Source of the DNA: an uncultured Flammeovirgaceae bacterium
Lineage (GTDB): Bacteria > Bacteroidota > Bacteroidia > Cytophagales > Cyclobacteriaceae
Assembly (NCBI GenBank): GCA_946480685.1
Contig: CAMLLI010000063.1
Span: 1 to 10,638, forward strand
DNA: 10,638 nucleotides
Direction: 5' to 3'
In this document: positions 1-6,492 of the stretch, piece by piece
Position numbering within the stretch: the first letter of the stretch is position 1
How the letters are laid out: every line of letters starts with the position of its first letter
Program-made: the position numbers and the translations under genes
Notes under the pieces: generated by a model
Database searches by the model: none
Seen by the model: only the letters and a program-made list of their open reading frames with translations
Told to the model about the DNA's origin: nothing

Positions 1-510
1 CATGTTATTACCGACTGTGCTGCTCGTATTGATGAAAAGAAAGCAATTGTATCGCGCAATACGCTGCCTACTATTTCTGGCAATCCAACTCAGATTCGTT
101 GCCTTTTTTATAACTTGTTGAGTAATGCGTTGAAGTTTTCGAGAGAGCGTCCCATAATCACTATTTTTTCCCGAAATGCAGCGAAAGATGATTACTGCAG
201 GCATCCTGAATTGACGGGGCATCAATATTTCTGTATACATATACATGACAATGGTATCGGATTCGATGAAAAATATATAGAAAAAATGTTCATGCTTTTT
301 CAGCGGATACATACGCGTAGCGACTTGAATGGAACAGGTGCCGGGCTCGCAATTTGCAAAAAAATAGTAGAGGATCACCGTGGTTTTATTTTTGCAAATG
401 GCACCGCGAACAAGGGTGCTGTATTTACTATATTTCTTCCTGTAATTTTAAGGGGGCGCATCGAATTGAAAAGACGTAAGCAGGAAGCTGCCTGGATCTC
501 GACTGGATGA
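1..510 (+). CDS. Sensor histidine kinase, C-terminal part (5' end outside window)
   Basis: The reading frame is open from base 1 to the TGA at 508-510, giving 169 residues of the ATP-binding (HATPase_c) domain of a histidine kinase. The N box (NLLSNALKFS) is at residues 38-47. The G1 box (DNGIGFD) is at about residues 83-89. The F box (MFMLFQRIH) is followed by the G2 box (GTGAGLAICKKIVEDH). The C-terminal strand reads FTIFLPV, as usual in this family. The phosphorylated His, any PAS or sensor domains and any membrane anchor lie before the window. After the catalytic domain there is only a basic tail of about 25 residues, so no receiver domain is fused and the protein must signal to a separate partner. 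The next gene starts 78 bases downstream on the same strand. The domain assignment is certain; the signal and partner are unknown. Confidence 0.93.
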   Translation, partial: HVITDCAARIDEKKAIVSRNTLPTISGNPTQIRCLFYNLLSNALKFSRERPIITIFSRNAAKDDYCRHPELTGHQYFCIHIHDNGIGFDEKYIEKMFMLFQRIHTRSDLNGTGAGLAICKKIVEDHRGFIFANGTANKGAVFTIFLPVILRGRIELKRRKQEAAWISTG

Positions 511-588
511 GGGATTGTTATACTATAGGCCTCTGTTTCTACTATACCTGCCGCGATCAACGCTGACACTCGAAATGAATTTAGGTGA

Positions 589-1149
589 ATGAAGCTTTAT
601 ATCAAATATATGGTTAGTCTTCGGTGTAAGATGATTGTGAAGGATGCATTGGAAACAATGGGACTAAGGTACGTCTCCCTGGACTTGGGCGTAGTGGAGA
701 CTCGGGAAGAACTTACACCTGAGCAGCTTTTAAAATTTAAGGAAAAACTGCGCTATGCCGGATTAGAATTGTTGGATGATAAAAGGAGTATTCTTATCGA
801 CCGTATCAAAACCGTTATTATCGAAATGATACATTACTCCGATGAGTTACCAAAAGTAAACTTTTCAATTTACCTAAGTGAAAAAATGAACTATGACTAT
901 ACATACCTGTCGAACATTTTCTCGGAAGTAAAAGGAATGACCATTCAACATTTCATCATTATGCATAAAATTGAACGTGTAAAGGAATTGTTGTTGTATG
1001 ATGAGTTAAACCTTACCGAAATATCGTATAAGCTTCATTATAGTAGTGTTGCTCATCTGTCGAATCAGTTTAAAAAAATAACCGGGCTTACGCCTTCGTT
1101 CTTTAAAAAACTGCGGGCGAAGCGCCAAGGTAACTTAGAGGATATTTGA
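589..1149 (+). CDS. AraC-type transcriptional regulator with HMA-like N-terminal domain
   Basis: This 186-residue protein is shorter than classical AraC members (about 290). The C-terminal half (about 93-176) holds two helix-turn-helix units: FSIYLSEKMNYDYTYLSNIF and NLTEISYKLHYSS followed by HLSNQFKKITGLTPSFFKK, the latter matching the AraC signature region. The first 65 residues do not look like a sugar-binding cupin. They follow a beta-alpha-beta-beta pattern resembling heavy-metal-associated (HMA) domains, with MVSLRC (8-13) where HMA domains have MxCxxC, so only the second Cys (C13) is kept. Short regulators of this layout are common in Bacteroidota. I chose ATG 589 because homologues typically begin at this strand; an AGGTGA lies directly upstream but is too close to be an ideal ribosome site. 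Its targets are unknown. The stop codon abuts the stop of the reverse-strand membrane-protein gene. Confidence 0.9.
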   Translation: MKLYIKYMVSLRCKMIVKDALETMGLRYVSLDLGVVETREELTPEQLLKFKEKLRYAGLELLDDKRSILIDRIKTVIIEMIHYSDELPKVNFSIYLSEKMNYDYTYLSNIFSEVKGMTIQHFIIMHKIERVKELLLYDELNLTEISYKLHYSSVAHLSNQFKKITGLTPSFFKKLRAKRQGNLEDI

Positions 1150-1869
1150 TTACACTTCCTGTGCTTTACCGAGCACCGTCCGTTTTATTTTGCTGACATC
1201 TGTTTTTGAAACCATTACCAAATGCAGAAATGTACCGGTAATAATGCCTTGTATAGCACCCGATAGTATGCAGGAGAATATGATCACGAGTACATTAAAT
1301 ATAAATGATGTAGTGTACGAAAATGCAGATAACGCAGCGTAAAAAAGCATGAAAGAAAGCATCCATCCTACAGCGTTGGCTATTATCCATGCTTCGGCAT
1401 GGTGGTAGTGTTTTCGGATTATGAAAAACTGTGGTGTGCTGATCACTCCGCCGAAGGCCAGACCGGCAAGTCCCGTATAAAGCAGCGAATGGTGATCACT
1501 AATCAGATCGAAACTTGAAAGGAATGAAATAAACACCACAGAAGGCGGCAGGATAGAGAGCCACCCAACAATTACGGCAATGGTAGTTGTCAATATCCAT
1601 ACAAAAGGTTTCAAGGTAGCGACCAACAGTGAAATGGACTTCCATTGAGTGTAGCCAATAATGAAACCTTCCACTGCACCTGCAATAAGCAGGATCGTAA
1701 ACGGATATACGGAGGAGTACTCTCCGTTGTCATTTGTTAAATTCATAAACATAATTCTTCCGATCGCAGCAGCTGCAGCGATACCCATCAATTCACCAAT
1801 AGAATAATTCATCACCCACTGGAACCAGAATTTTTTATAAATTTTCATTTTCAGGAATTTAGCTGGCAT
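1150..1869 (-). CDS. Polytopic membrane protein with repeated Gly-rich helix motifs
   Basis: This 239-residue protein consists mostly of hydrophobic helices, at about residues 22-44, 55-77, 88-108, 129-150, 161-182 and 188-219, with a basic C-terminal tail (KTDVSKIKRTVLGK). A loose internal repeat is visible: a Gly-rich helix followed by Gln or another polar residue and an aromatic (GFIIGYTQW near 68-76, GGVISTPQFF near 140-149, GAIQGIITGTF near 204-214). Each of the first two is followed by a helix with W-I-x-x-x...GW (90-103 and 161-169). Similar repeats occur in uncharacterised membrane proteins of cyanobacteria and Bacteroidota. No catalytic motif is visible, so no function is given. ATG 1869 gives the longest form; the Met at residue 8 (codon 1848-1846) is an equally good start because neither has a strong ribosome site. 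The gene runs divergently from the kinase gene at 2088 and its last codon touches the AraC-type gene. Confidence 0.82.
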   Translation of the reverse strand: MPAKFLKMKIYKKFWFQWVMNYSIGELMGIAAAAAIGRIMFMNLTNDNGEYSSVYPFTILLIAGAVEGFIIGYTQWKSISLLVATLKPFVWILTTTIAVIVGWLSILPPSVVFISFLSSFDLISDHHSLLYTGLAGLAFGGVISTPQFFIIRKHYHHAEAWIIANAVGWMLSFMLFYAALSAFSYTTSFIFNVLVIIFSCILSGAIQGIITGTFLHLVMVSKTDVSKIKRTVLGKAQEV

Positions 1870-2087
1870 CTATAGCCAATCTAAAGTTCGTACAATATAT
1901 ACTCGGTAACTTTATATAGTTTTTAAGATTTTTTGCACGATTCACGGTTGCATGCCGATTAATTTAAATGCTTTATAGTATAATGTGTTCCAACATTTAT
2001 CCGTAATAAATACAATTTTTTTAAATATTAATGTAGCAGGGATTAGGCTCAGTCCAGGTAGTTTGGTAGTAAAATGGATTGAGTGTT
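1870..2087. promoter_or_regulatory. Divergent intergenic region (promoters for the membrane protein and the PAS kinase)
   Basis: These 218 AT-rich bases separate two divergent genes, so both promoters must lie here. Reading the reverse strand, TATATTG near 1897-1891 resembles the Bacteroidota -7 element (TAnnTTTG), but no good -33 TTTG is found at the right distance. On the forward strand TTTG at 1932-1935 is not matched by a -7 box at the usual spacing. A small inverted repeat (AATGT, six-base gap, ACATT at 1982-1997) is too short to be meaningful. No coding region is supported here. Confidence 0.4.
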
Positions 2088-4172
2088 ATGACAAAAAATA
2101 TATCCTCCATAGCTATAGTATTTGCCAGTATAGTATTGATGGCTGCCGTTTTTCTTTTCTACCTGACAAACCGGTATAGTATGCTCACAACTGTTCAGCA
2201 TACGGTTCTCCGCGCGTTTGTCATTACCTTCCTTGTAATTTTTGCCATGATGAATATGTATATATTGGCACGAATTGTAACGAAAAGCCTTCGCTTTCAT
2301 GATAAGGTTTTTATCAGCCATGAGTGGTTCACCAAGATGATGGTAAATATGAATGAGGCTGTAATTGTTACGGACGAGGTGGGCTCCGTTACATCTATGA
2401 ATGGAATAGCAGAAGAGCTTACCGGGTGGACATCAGCTGAATCGGTAGGCAAACCTATCGATGCGATCTTCGATATTGTTAACGATCACACCAGACTTCG
2501 TATGGAGAGTCCACTTAACAAAGTTCTGAAAAACAACTGCATTGCACCGCTTGCCAATCATACTATCCTCATCAAAAAAGATAAGACACAGCACTATATT
2601 GTCGATAGTGCTATACCGATTCATGATAAACACTTTTCTGTAATAGGGGGTGTGTTGATCTTTCGAGACATTACAGCATTAACCATGAGCCAGACGTCCT
2701 TAGCGGAAATGCAGGAAATGGTAAACGGCATTGTTGAAAACACTTCATTACTATTTACGGTCAAAGATCTGGAGGGAAAATTTCTTCATGTTAACCGCCG
2801 GTTTAAAGAAGTTTTTAACGCAGAAGATGTTGAACTGACCGGCAAGAGTCGTACGAGCCATTGCCATGGTGAACAAGCTGCCGCCTCTGACAGAATCGAC
2901 CTTCAGGTTGTAAAGTTGAATCGGTTGATTGCATATGAGCAAAGCATACATCATGCGGACGGAACAGCCCGTTGCTACCAGATTACCAAGTTCCCGTTAC
3001 ATAACCAGCAAAATGAAATTCGCGCGATATGCTCAGTGTATATTGAAGTGACAGATCACAAGAAAAGCATAGAAATGTATAGTCGCCTGGTCAAACAGGA
3101 AATTACACTTCAGAATGAAATATATAATGGTGAACTTATTCAAAGTCTTCCCAGTATGTTTTTTACGTTAGATCGTTTTTCCAATATCAGGAGCTTTAAT
3201 GAAGCGTGTGAGAAATTTACCGGGAGGTCAACCGGGCAAGCGCTTGGAAAAAAGCTTGATGACGTCTTTGCAGGAATAGGATCATCATTTTTGAAAGTAT
3301 ATTATGAGGTAAAGCATACGGGAGTTGATAGAGATCTTACTGTGAGTCTCTCGAGCCATGGAAGCAGGTTTGTTTTTCAAGGGTATATATATCAAATTCC
3401 GAAAGGGATAGCTATTTTACTGGAGGACGTAACGGCCTACAAGCAGGCAGAAGAAAAAGCGTGTTTTCTTGCCGAAAAACTCGTGATTCGTAATGAGAAG
3501 CTTCAACAGTTTGCATATTCTCTTTCGCATGACCTTCGTACACCAATCGCCCGGATATTGGGACTTGTGTCTATATCTGAAGTAGATCCATCCTTTAAAA
3601 TTGAGAATAAGACAATTCTGGAGAGCGTACGTGAGCAGATTATGGATTTGGACAATGTGATAAAGGATATGAACGCTGCCATTACATTACACGATGCCAA
3701 GAACGCATACTACGTGGCGTTTGAAGACGAACTGGTAATTATTAAGAAAGTACTTGAACATGAGATCGCAGATGCCAGTGCCGTCATTACTTCTTCCTTT
3801 CAGAATGTCGAAGGAGTCGTAACTGTAAAAAGTTACCTGCATAGTATTATGTATAATCTAATCTCAAACGCATTAAAATACAGACTTTCCGATATACCCT
3901 TATTGATAGACTTGCGGACACAACAGTTAGATCGTTTTATTCTCCTCACCGTAAAAGACAACGGAATGGGAATAGATTTGGCAAAGAGCGGTAACCAATT
4001 ATTTGGATTATATAGTAGGTTCCATGGAAGTAAAATTGAAGGCAAAGGTATAGGACTTCACCTGGTAAAAACTCAGGTTGAGTTTTTGGGCGGACGGGTA
4101 GAGGTAGAAAGCACACCGGGGGCTGGAAGTATGTTTAAAGTATTCTTACCTGTACAAGCTGCGTCAGTGTGA
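2088..4172 (+). CDS. Membrane-anchored three-PAS sensor histidine kinase
   Basis: I prefer ATG 2088 (694 residues); a TTG at 2079 would add three residues (697), and the numbers here count from that TTG. Two membrane helices (about 8-30 and 45-67) flank a very short outside loop (NRYSMLTTVQHTVLR), so sensing is probably intracellular. Three PAS domains follow: about 83-200 (NEAVIVTDEVGSVTSMN), 212-328 (ENTSLLFTVKDLEGKFLHVNRRF) and 352-457 (LPSMFFTLDRFSNIRSFN). A helical linker (458-476) leads to HisKA, with the phosphoacceptor His484 in SLSHDLRTPI. The ATP-binding domain has the N box NLISNALKY (Asn597), G1 DNGMG (627-631), the F region LFGLYSRF and G2 GKGIGLHLVK, ending VFLPV. All residues needed for autophosphorylation are present. 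No receiver domain is attached, so a separate regulator is required. The single-domain regulator at 8426-8851 is a possible but unproven partner. Confidence 0.95.
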   Translation: MTKNISSIAIVFASIVLMAAVFLFYLTNRYSMLTTVQHTVLRAFVITFLVIFAMMNMYILARIVTKSLRFHDKVFISHEWFTKMMVNMNEAVIVTDEVGSVTSMNGIAEELTGWTSAESVGKPIDAIFDIVNDHTRLRMESPLNKVLKNNCIAPLANHTILIKKDKTQHYIVDSAIPIHDKHFSVIGGVLIFRDITALTMSQTSLAEMQEMVNGIVENTSLLFTVKDLEGKFLHVNRRFKEVFNAEDVELTGKSRTSHCHGEQAAASDRIDLQVVKLNRLIAYEQSIHHADGTARCYQITKFPLHNQQNEIRAICSVYIEVTDHKKSIEMYSRLVKQEITLQNEIYNGELIQSLPSMFFTLDRFSNIRSFNEACEKFTGRSTGQALGKKLDDVFAGIGSSFLKVYYEVKHTGVDRDLTVSLSSHGSRFVFQGYIYQIPKGIAILLEDVTAYKQAEEKACFLAEKLVIRNEKLQQFAYSLSHDLRTPIARILGLVSISEVDPSFKIENKTILESVREQIMDLDNVIKDMNAAITLHDAKNAYYVAFEDELVIIKKVLEHEIADASAVITSSFQNVEGVVTVKSYLHSIMYNLISNALKYRLSDIPLLIDLRTQQLDRFILLTVKDNGMGIDLAKSGNQLFGLYSRFHGSKIEGKGIGLHLVKTQVEFLGGRVEVESTPGAGSMFKVFLPVQAASV

Positions 4173-4179
4173 GCATCGG

Positions 4180-4539
4180 TCAAAATGTACTTATACCTAT
4201 ATCTTCATAGCCGCTTTTTATAATGGTAGAAATCATTTTAAAGCGCACATTAGCCTTTATGGAATTTCGTGCATGCGCGGGTATTATAATGGCATGCCCT
4301 GTGTCAAGTATAGTGGACTCACCGTTGATGACAATTTCAGCTTGTCCGTCAATTACCTGAATAAACGTATCGAAGGGTGATGTTTTTTCACTCAATACCT
4401 CTCCTGAATCAAATGAAACTACACTGACATTGCCGGTGGTCTTTTTAATGATCGTTTTAATGACTACTGAATTGGGAACATATTCAATGATCTCAACGAT
4501 AATAAAAAATTTCGATTTTTCAACTTCACTATTTTCCAT
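4180..4539 (-). CDS. Small cupin-domain protein with degenerate metal site
   Basis: This 119-residue protein consists of one cupin barrel. Motif 1 corresponds to residues 46-65 (GEVLSEKTSPFDTFIQVIDG) and motif 2 to 81-93 (GHAIIIPAHARNS). Bacteroidota relatives of this type usually have His where this protein has K52 and N92, so the classic His/His/Glu metal ligands appear lost; H89 is the only His near the second motif. The protein may therefore bind no metal, or act as a ligand-binding or structural cupin. The N-terminal 30 residues (MENSEVEKSKFF...) form a hydrophilic lead followed by a beta strand. The start is the ATG at 4539-4537; the next Met is well inside the fold. The gene converges on the three-PAS kinase with seven bases between stop codons. 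A perfect 8-bp dyad (4618-4636) upstream may be its operator. The substrate is unknown. Confidence 0.85.
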   Translation of the reverse strand: MENSEVEKSKFFIIVEIIEYVPNSVVIKTIIKKTTGNVSVVSFDSGEVLSEKTSPFDTFIQVIDGQAEIVINGESTILDTGHAIIIPAHARNSIKANVRFKMISTIIKSGYEDIGISTF

Positions 4540-4617
4540 CTGTCTTTTGATAAAGGATTCACTGCAAAGGACCGGCTTCTTAACAATGATAGCGTTACAA
4601 TATATTCTATAATTGTT

Positions 4618-4636
4618 GCATACATCTCATGTATGC
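4618..4636. promoter_or_regulatory. Operator-like perfect dyad upstream of the cupin gene
   Basis: GCATACAT (4618-4625), a 3-base spacer, and ATGTATGC (4629-4636) form a perfect 8-bp inverted repeat centred about 88 bases before the cupin start. No T-run follows on either strand, so it is not a terminator. Size and spacing fit a dimeric repressor or activator site. The binding protein is unknown. Confidence 0.45.
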
Positions 4637-4730
4637 CGGTAATGCGATTAGCAGGGTAAACTATGAGAATGAGCGAGTGCGCCATAGATATACTAACGTT
4701 GAAATTCGTATACCTCGGCGATACAAAAGA

Positions 4731-4756
4731 ATGGAAGGCTTTCCGGTGCCTTCCAT
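4731..4756 (-). terminator. Rho-independent terminator of the coiled-coil protein gene
   Basis: ATGGAAGGC (4731-4739) and GCCTTCCAT (4748-4756) form a perfect 9-bp stem with an 8-base loop. On the reverse strand the stem follows the stop codon of the gene at 4767-5147 by 10 bases and is followed by a T-rich run (TCTTTTGT). This is a good intrinsic terminator and supports the neighbouring gene being real and transcribed leftward. Confidence 0.75.
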
Positions 4757-4766
4757 CAACTCTAAC

Positions 4767-5147
4767 CTAGTTGTTATCTGATTTTTCTTTTGCTGCTGCT
4801 GCTTTCTTTTTCTGAGCATCTGCAGCTTTACGAGACTTCTGTGCTTTTTTTTCAGCTCGATAAGCATTCTTCGATTCTTTCGCTGCGTTATTGGCATCGC
4901 GCTCCACGCGGCTAGCTTCTTTCGCCTTTACCTGCGCATCTGATTTTTTAGTTTTCAGATCGGACATCTTCTCCTCATTTTTTGTATTCTGTTTTCTTGC
5001 CTGATCTTTTTTATCGGCCTGCGCCAGGCTGTCCATTCTTTGATATTCTTCTTTGCTCATCAACGGAGGCTCTTGTGCAAATACCCTGGTAGTTAAAAGA
5101 AGTGAGCTTGCTAAGGCTAATGTCAAGATAATTTTTTGTGTTTTCAT
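4767..5147 (-). CDS. Secreted or periplasmic Lys/Ala-rich coiled-coil protein
   Basis: From the ATG at 5147 the product has 126 residues. It starts with a clear signal peptide (MKTQKIILTLALASSLLLTT, then RVFA) with likely cleavage after Ala24, before QEPP. An ATG six codons upstream (5165) would put MHGKNI in front and is less likely. The mature part is strongly charged and low in complexity: a short lead (LMSKEEYQRMDSLAQADKK), then Lys, Ala, Glu and Asp in helical repeats to the end, with almost no aromatics, Gly or Pro. This predicts a long single helix or coiled coil in the periplasm or on the cell surface. No family is recognised. It has its own terminator (4731-4756) and a long AT-rich upstream region, so it is probably a single-gene transcript. 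A cell-envelope or stress role is conceivable but not shown. Confidence 0.8.
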   Translation of the reverse strand: MKTQKIILTLALASSLLLTTRVFAQEPPLMSKEEYQRMDSLAQADKKDQARKQNTKNEEKMSDLKTKKSDAQVKAKEASRVERDANNAAKESKNAYRAEKKAQKSRKAADAQKKKAAAAKEKSDNN

Positions 5148-5284
5148 AATGTTTTTGCCATGCATAAGAGCATTGACATATATACAACAAGGACGGTCAA
5201 CTTAACGTTGCAATAGTTCGATATATTATTAATATATATACTATTTACAAGAATGATTTAGATACGGGTATTTGATGCCTTATT

Positions 5285-5458
5285 ATGAGTATATTTATAT
5301 ACAATATATTGAGTGGTGATTTCATAGTTTCTATCGGTTACGTGTTTTCTGCATTGGTCGTGCTAGCATATTATATATATCAAATGAAATTGTTGCTCAG
5401 TTTTGGGCGGGAGTTTAAGTCTTGTTTATGTTTTTTTTTATGCCTGTGCAGCGTTTAA
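5285..5458 (+). CDS. Possible 57-residue small membrane protein or remnant
   Basis: An ATG-to-TAA frame encodes 57 residues beginning MSIFIYNILSGDFIVSIGYV, with one convincing hydrophobic helix (about residues 13-32, then YQMKLLLSF) and a Cys-rich hydrophobic tail (CLCFFLCLCSV). No ribosome site is obvious and many codons are AT-rich, so chance cannot be excluded. It could also be a broken remnant of a larger membrane protein. I do not recognise a family. Confidence 0.22.
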   Translation: MSIFIYNILSGDFIVSIGYVFSALVVLAYYIYQMKLLLSFGREFKSCLCFFLCLCSV

Positions 5459-5596
5459 TGCGTAGGCTCTGATATAGTGCGCGTTGGATTGGGGTTATGG
5501 TATAGGCGTTAACTTGGTTAATACACCATGTCTGATACGCCCGAGGGACAAGGATGTGCCGATGGGATAAGTGATGGCACGTTTTTGTCTGACTAG

Positions 5597-5619
5597 TATA
5601 GTATTTCGCGGATACTATA
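5597..5619 (+). promoter_or_regulatory. Leader hairpin just before the gene at 5633
   Basis: TATAGTAT (5597-5604) and ATACTATA (5612-5619) form a perfect 8-bp stem with a 7-base loop (TTCGCGG). It ends 13 bases before the ATG at 5633. With no T-run after it, it is more likely an operator or a structure affecting translation than a terminator. Confidence 0.35.
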
Positions 5620-5632
5620 AGAACAAAGAGAT

Positions 5633-5998
5633 ATGAATAATATAGAGCAAGCTCCATTGGTTAAGGTGATACATGTTGTATCCCGCATTGAGCTAAAGCA
5701 ACTTTTAACAAGTATATTTAAGTACAATGCGGCGGTAGGGTTCCGATATAGGCTCATCGATGATGTGTGGAGACCAGATTTTATGAAAGTGAACCAACTC
5801 ACCGAAAGAGGTGTAATGCTGGAAACTGACCGTGGTAGCAGACTTTTATTTATTCCGAATCTTTCTGCGATTGCCCAATTTGAATTAGACGACAGCTGGG
5901 GACAATTTGAACCTTATTTGCATTACAATGTATTTAGCGGAACTGCGTATATACCTGTGCGGGCAAAGACGCAAACAAGGTTGAAAATACTGAAGTAA
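5633..5998 (+). CDS. Hypothetical 121-residue protein, possible Sm-like small barrel
   Basis: The frame starts at ATG 5633 and ends with TAA at 5996-5998. I do not recognise a named family. The sequence suggests an N-terminal helix (SRIELKQLLTSIFKYNAA, about 17-34) followed by five short strands: VGFRYRLI, FMKVNQLT, GVMLETD, RLLFIPNLSAIAQFEL, and a later segment YLHYNVFSGTAYIPV. A helix followed by strongly bent strands, ending in a hydrophobic strand with a central Asn, is reminiscent of Sm/Hfq folds, but no diagnostic motif is exact, so this is only a guess. There is no signal peptide or membrane helix, so the protein is cytoplasmic. Codon use and composition look coding. It has a hairpin just upstream, and a 12-bp palindrome lies 20 bases after its stop. 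It may be cotranscribed with the small gene at 6129, 130 bases downstream. Confidence 0.75.
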   Translation: MNNIEQAPLVKVIHVVSRIELKQLLTSIFKYNAAVGFRYRLIDDVWRPDFMKVNQLTERGVMLETDRGSRLLFIPNLSAIAQFELDDSWGQFEPYLHYNVFSGTAYIPVRAKTQTRLKILK

Positions 5999-6018
5999 AC
6001 ATGGCGCAATGCACGAAC

Positions 6019-6030
6019 ACGCATATGCGT
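6019..6030. repeat. Perfect 12-bp palindrome
   Basis: ACGCATATGCGT reads identically on both strands and lies between the genes at 5633 and 6129. It has no loop and no following T-run, so it is a possible protein-binding site rather than a terminator. A chance palindrome is also possible. Confidence 0.25.
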
Positions 6031-6060
6031 TGATATACCTTCTTTATTCCAGGATTGCAG

Positions 6061-6132
6061 ATGTACCAATATCCGGTATACGTTACCCTTAAACATTCAG
6101 CTGCGGGAGTCAATGAGACTATAAAATTATGA
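6061..6132 (+). CDS. Possible 23-codon leader peptide coupled to the gene at 6129
   Basis: ATG 6061 opens a frame encoding MYQYPVYVTLKHSAAGVNET followed by IKL. Its TGA (6130-6132) overlaps the ATG of the next gene in the pattern ATGA. Such overlap is typical of translational coupling. No ribosome site or homologue is recognised, and a frame this short can arise by chance. Confidence 0.22.
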   Translation: MYQYPVYVTLKHSAAGVNETIKL

Positions 6133-6329
6133 GCTATAGAACCAATTCAGACAACATTTATCCAGAGGGTACGCTAATCACTGCACTTGTCAATCCGGCT
6201 TTGCAGTTGAAGATTGTGAAGTACTACCAGCGCATTTATTACTGCGCTATTGTTGGAAAAGAGACACAAAAGCAACTGGCCTACTTCGAGCGTGAGTTGA
6301 TACCGCCTGCGGGTTTTTCTAAAGATTAA
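6129..6329 (+). CDS. Small SH3-like beta-barrel protein (66 residues)
   Basis: The product starts MSYRTNSDNIYPEGTLITAL. The core PEGTLITALVNPALQLKIVK, then YYQRIYYCAIVG and LAYFERELIPP, alternates hydrophobic residues like a five-strand SH3-type barrel. Gly at the first turn, YYC in the third strand and YFERELIPP at the end are features I associate with small conserved Bacteroidota proteins of unknown function. The order of elements (G-x-hydrophobic turn, strand, Y-x-C strand, then F/Y-x-x-x-x-L) parallels the YodC/DUF2158-like protein at 8099, although identity is low. There is no signal peptide, so the protein is cytoplasmic. The start overlaps the end of a 23-codon upstream frame (ATGA). 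The family role is unknown, with stress adaptation a guess from the adjacent CsbD-like gene. Confidence 0.78.
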   Translation: MSYRTNSDNIYPEGTLITALVNPALQLKIVKYYQRIYYCAIVGKETQKQLAYFERELIPPAGFSKD

Positions 6330-6342
6330 AAATCATTAGCAA

Positions 6343-6432
6343 ATGTCTATGGGATTTTACTATATAAACTCAGCCCGTGCCGTGAACACTATGACAGGGG
6401 AAGTTAATGCTTGCATCGGGGTTTCTTCATAA
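6343..6432 (+). CDS. Very short reading frame, doubtful
   Basis: A 29-codon frame begins MSMGFYYINSARAVNTMTGE and ends at TAA 6430-6432 in the 163-base gap between two small genes. Composition is unremarkable and there is no ribosome site or recognisable family. It is listed only so that the gap is accounted for. Confidence 0.12.
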   Translation: MSMGFYYINSARAVNTMTGEVNACIGVSS

Positions 6433-6492
6433 AAACGGATAACGTGACGTACAAGAAGCAAAGTTTAATAATAAACCTTCAAAACGAATCTT

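Larger units (their letters stand above)
5148..5632. other. Long AT-rich intergenic region, largely empty
   Basis: This stretch of about 485 bases lies between divergent genes. The part at 5178-5310 is very AT-rich (runs of TATATA), as expected for promoters of the leftward coiled-coil gene. A short reading frame at 5285-5458 is described separately, as is a hairpin at 5597-5619 near the next gene. The remainder (5460-5590) is higher in G and shows no convincing gene, tRNA or consensus Bacteroidota promoter. Confidence 0.5.

Noticed and set aside
4464..4685. A leftward frame overlapping the cupin start and the upstream dyad
   Set aside because: It overlaps the cupin gene on the same strand, lacks recognisable composition, and crosses an operator-like site.
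5415..5657. Leftward 80-residue frame upstream of and overlapping the gene at 5633
   Set aside because: It overlaps the start of a better gene and its composition (many Tyr, His, Thr) is typical of chance frames.
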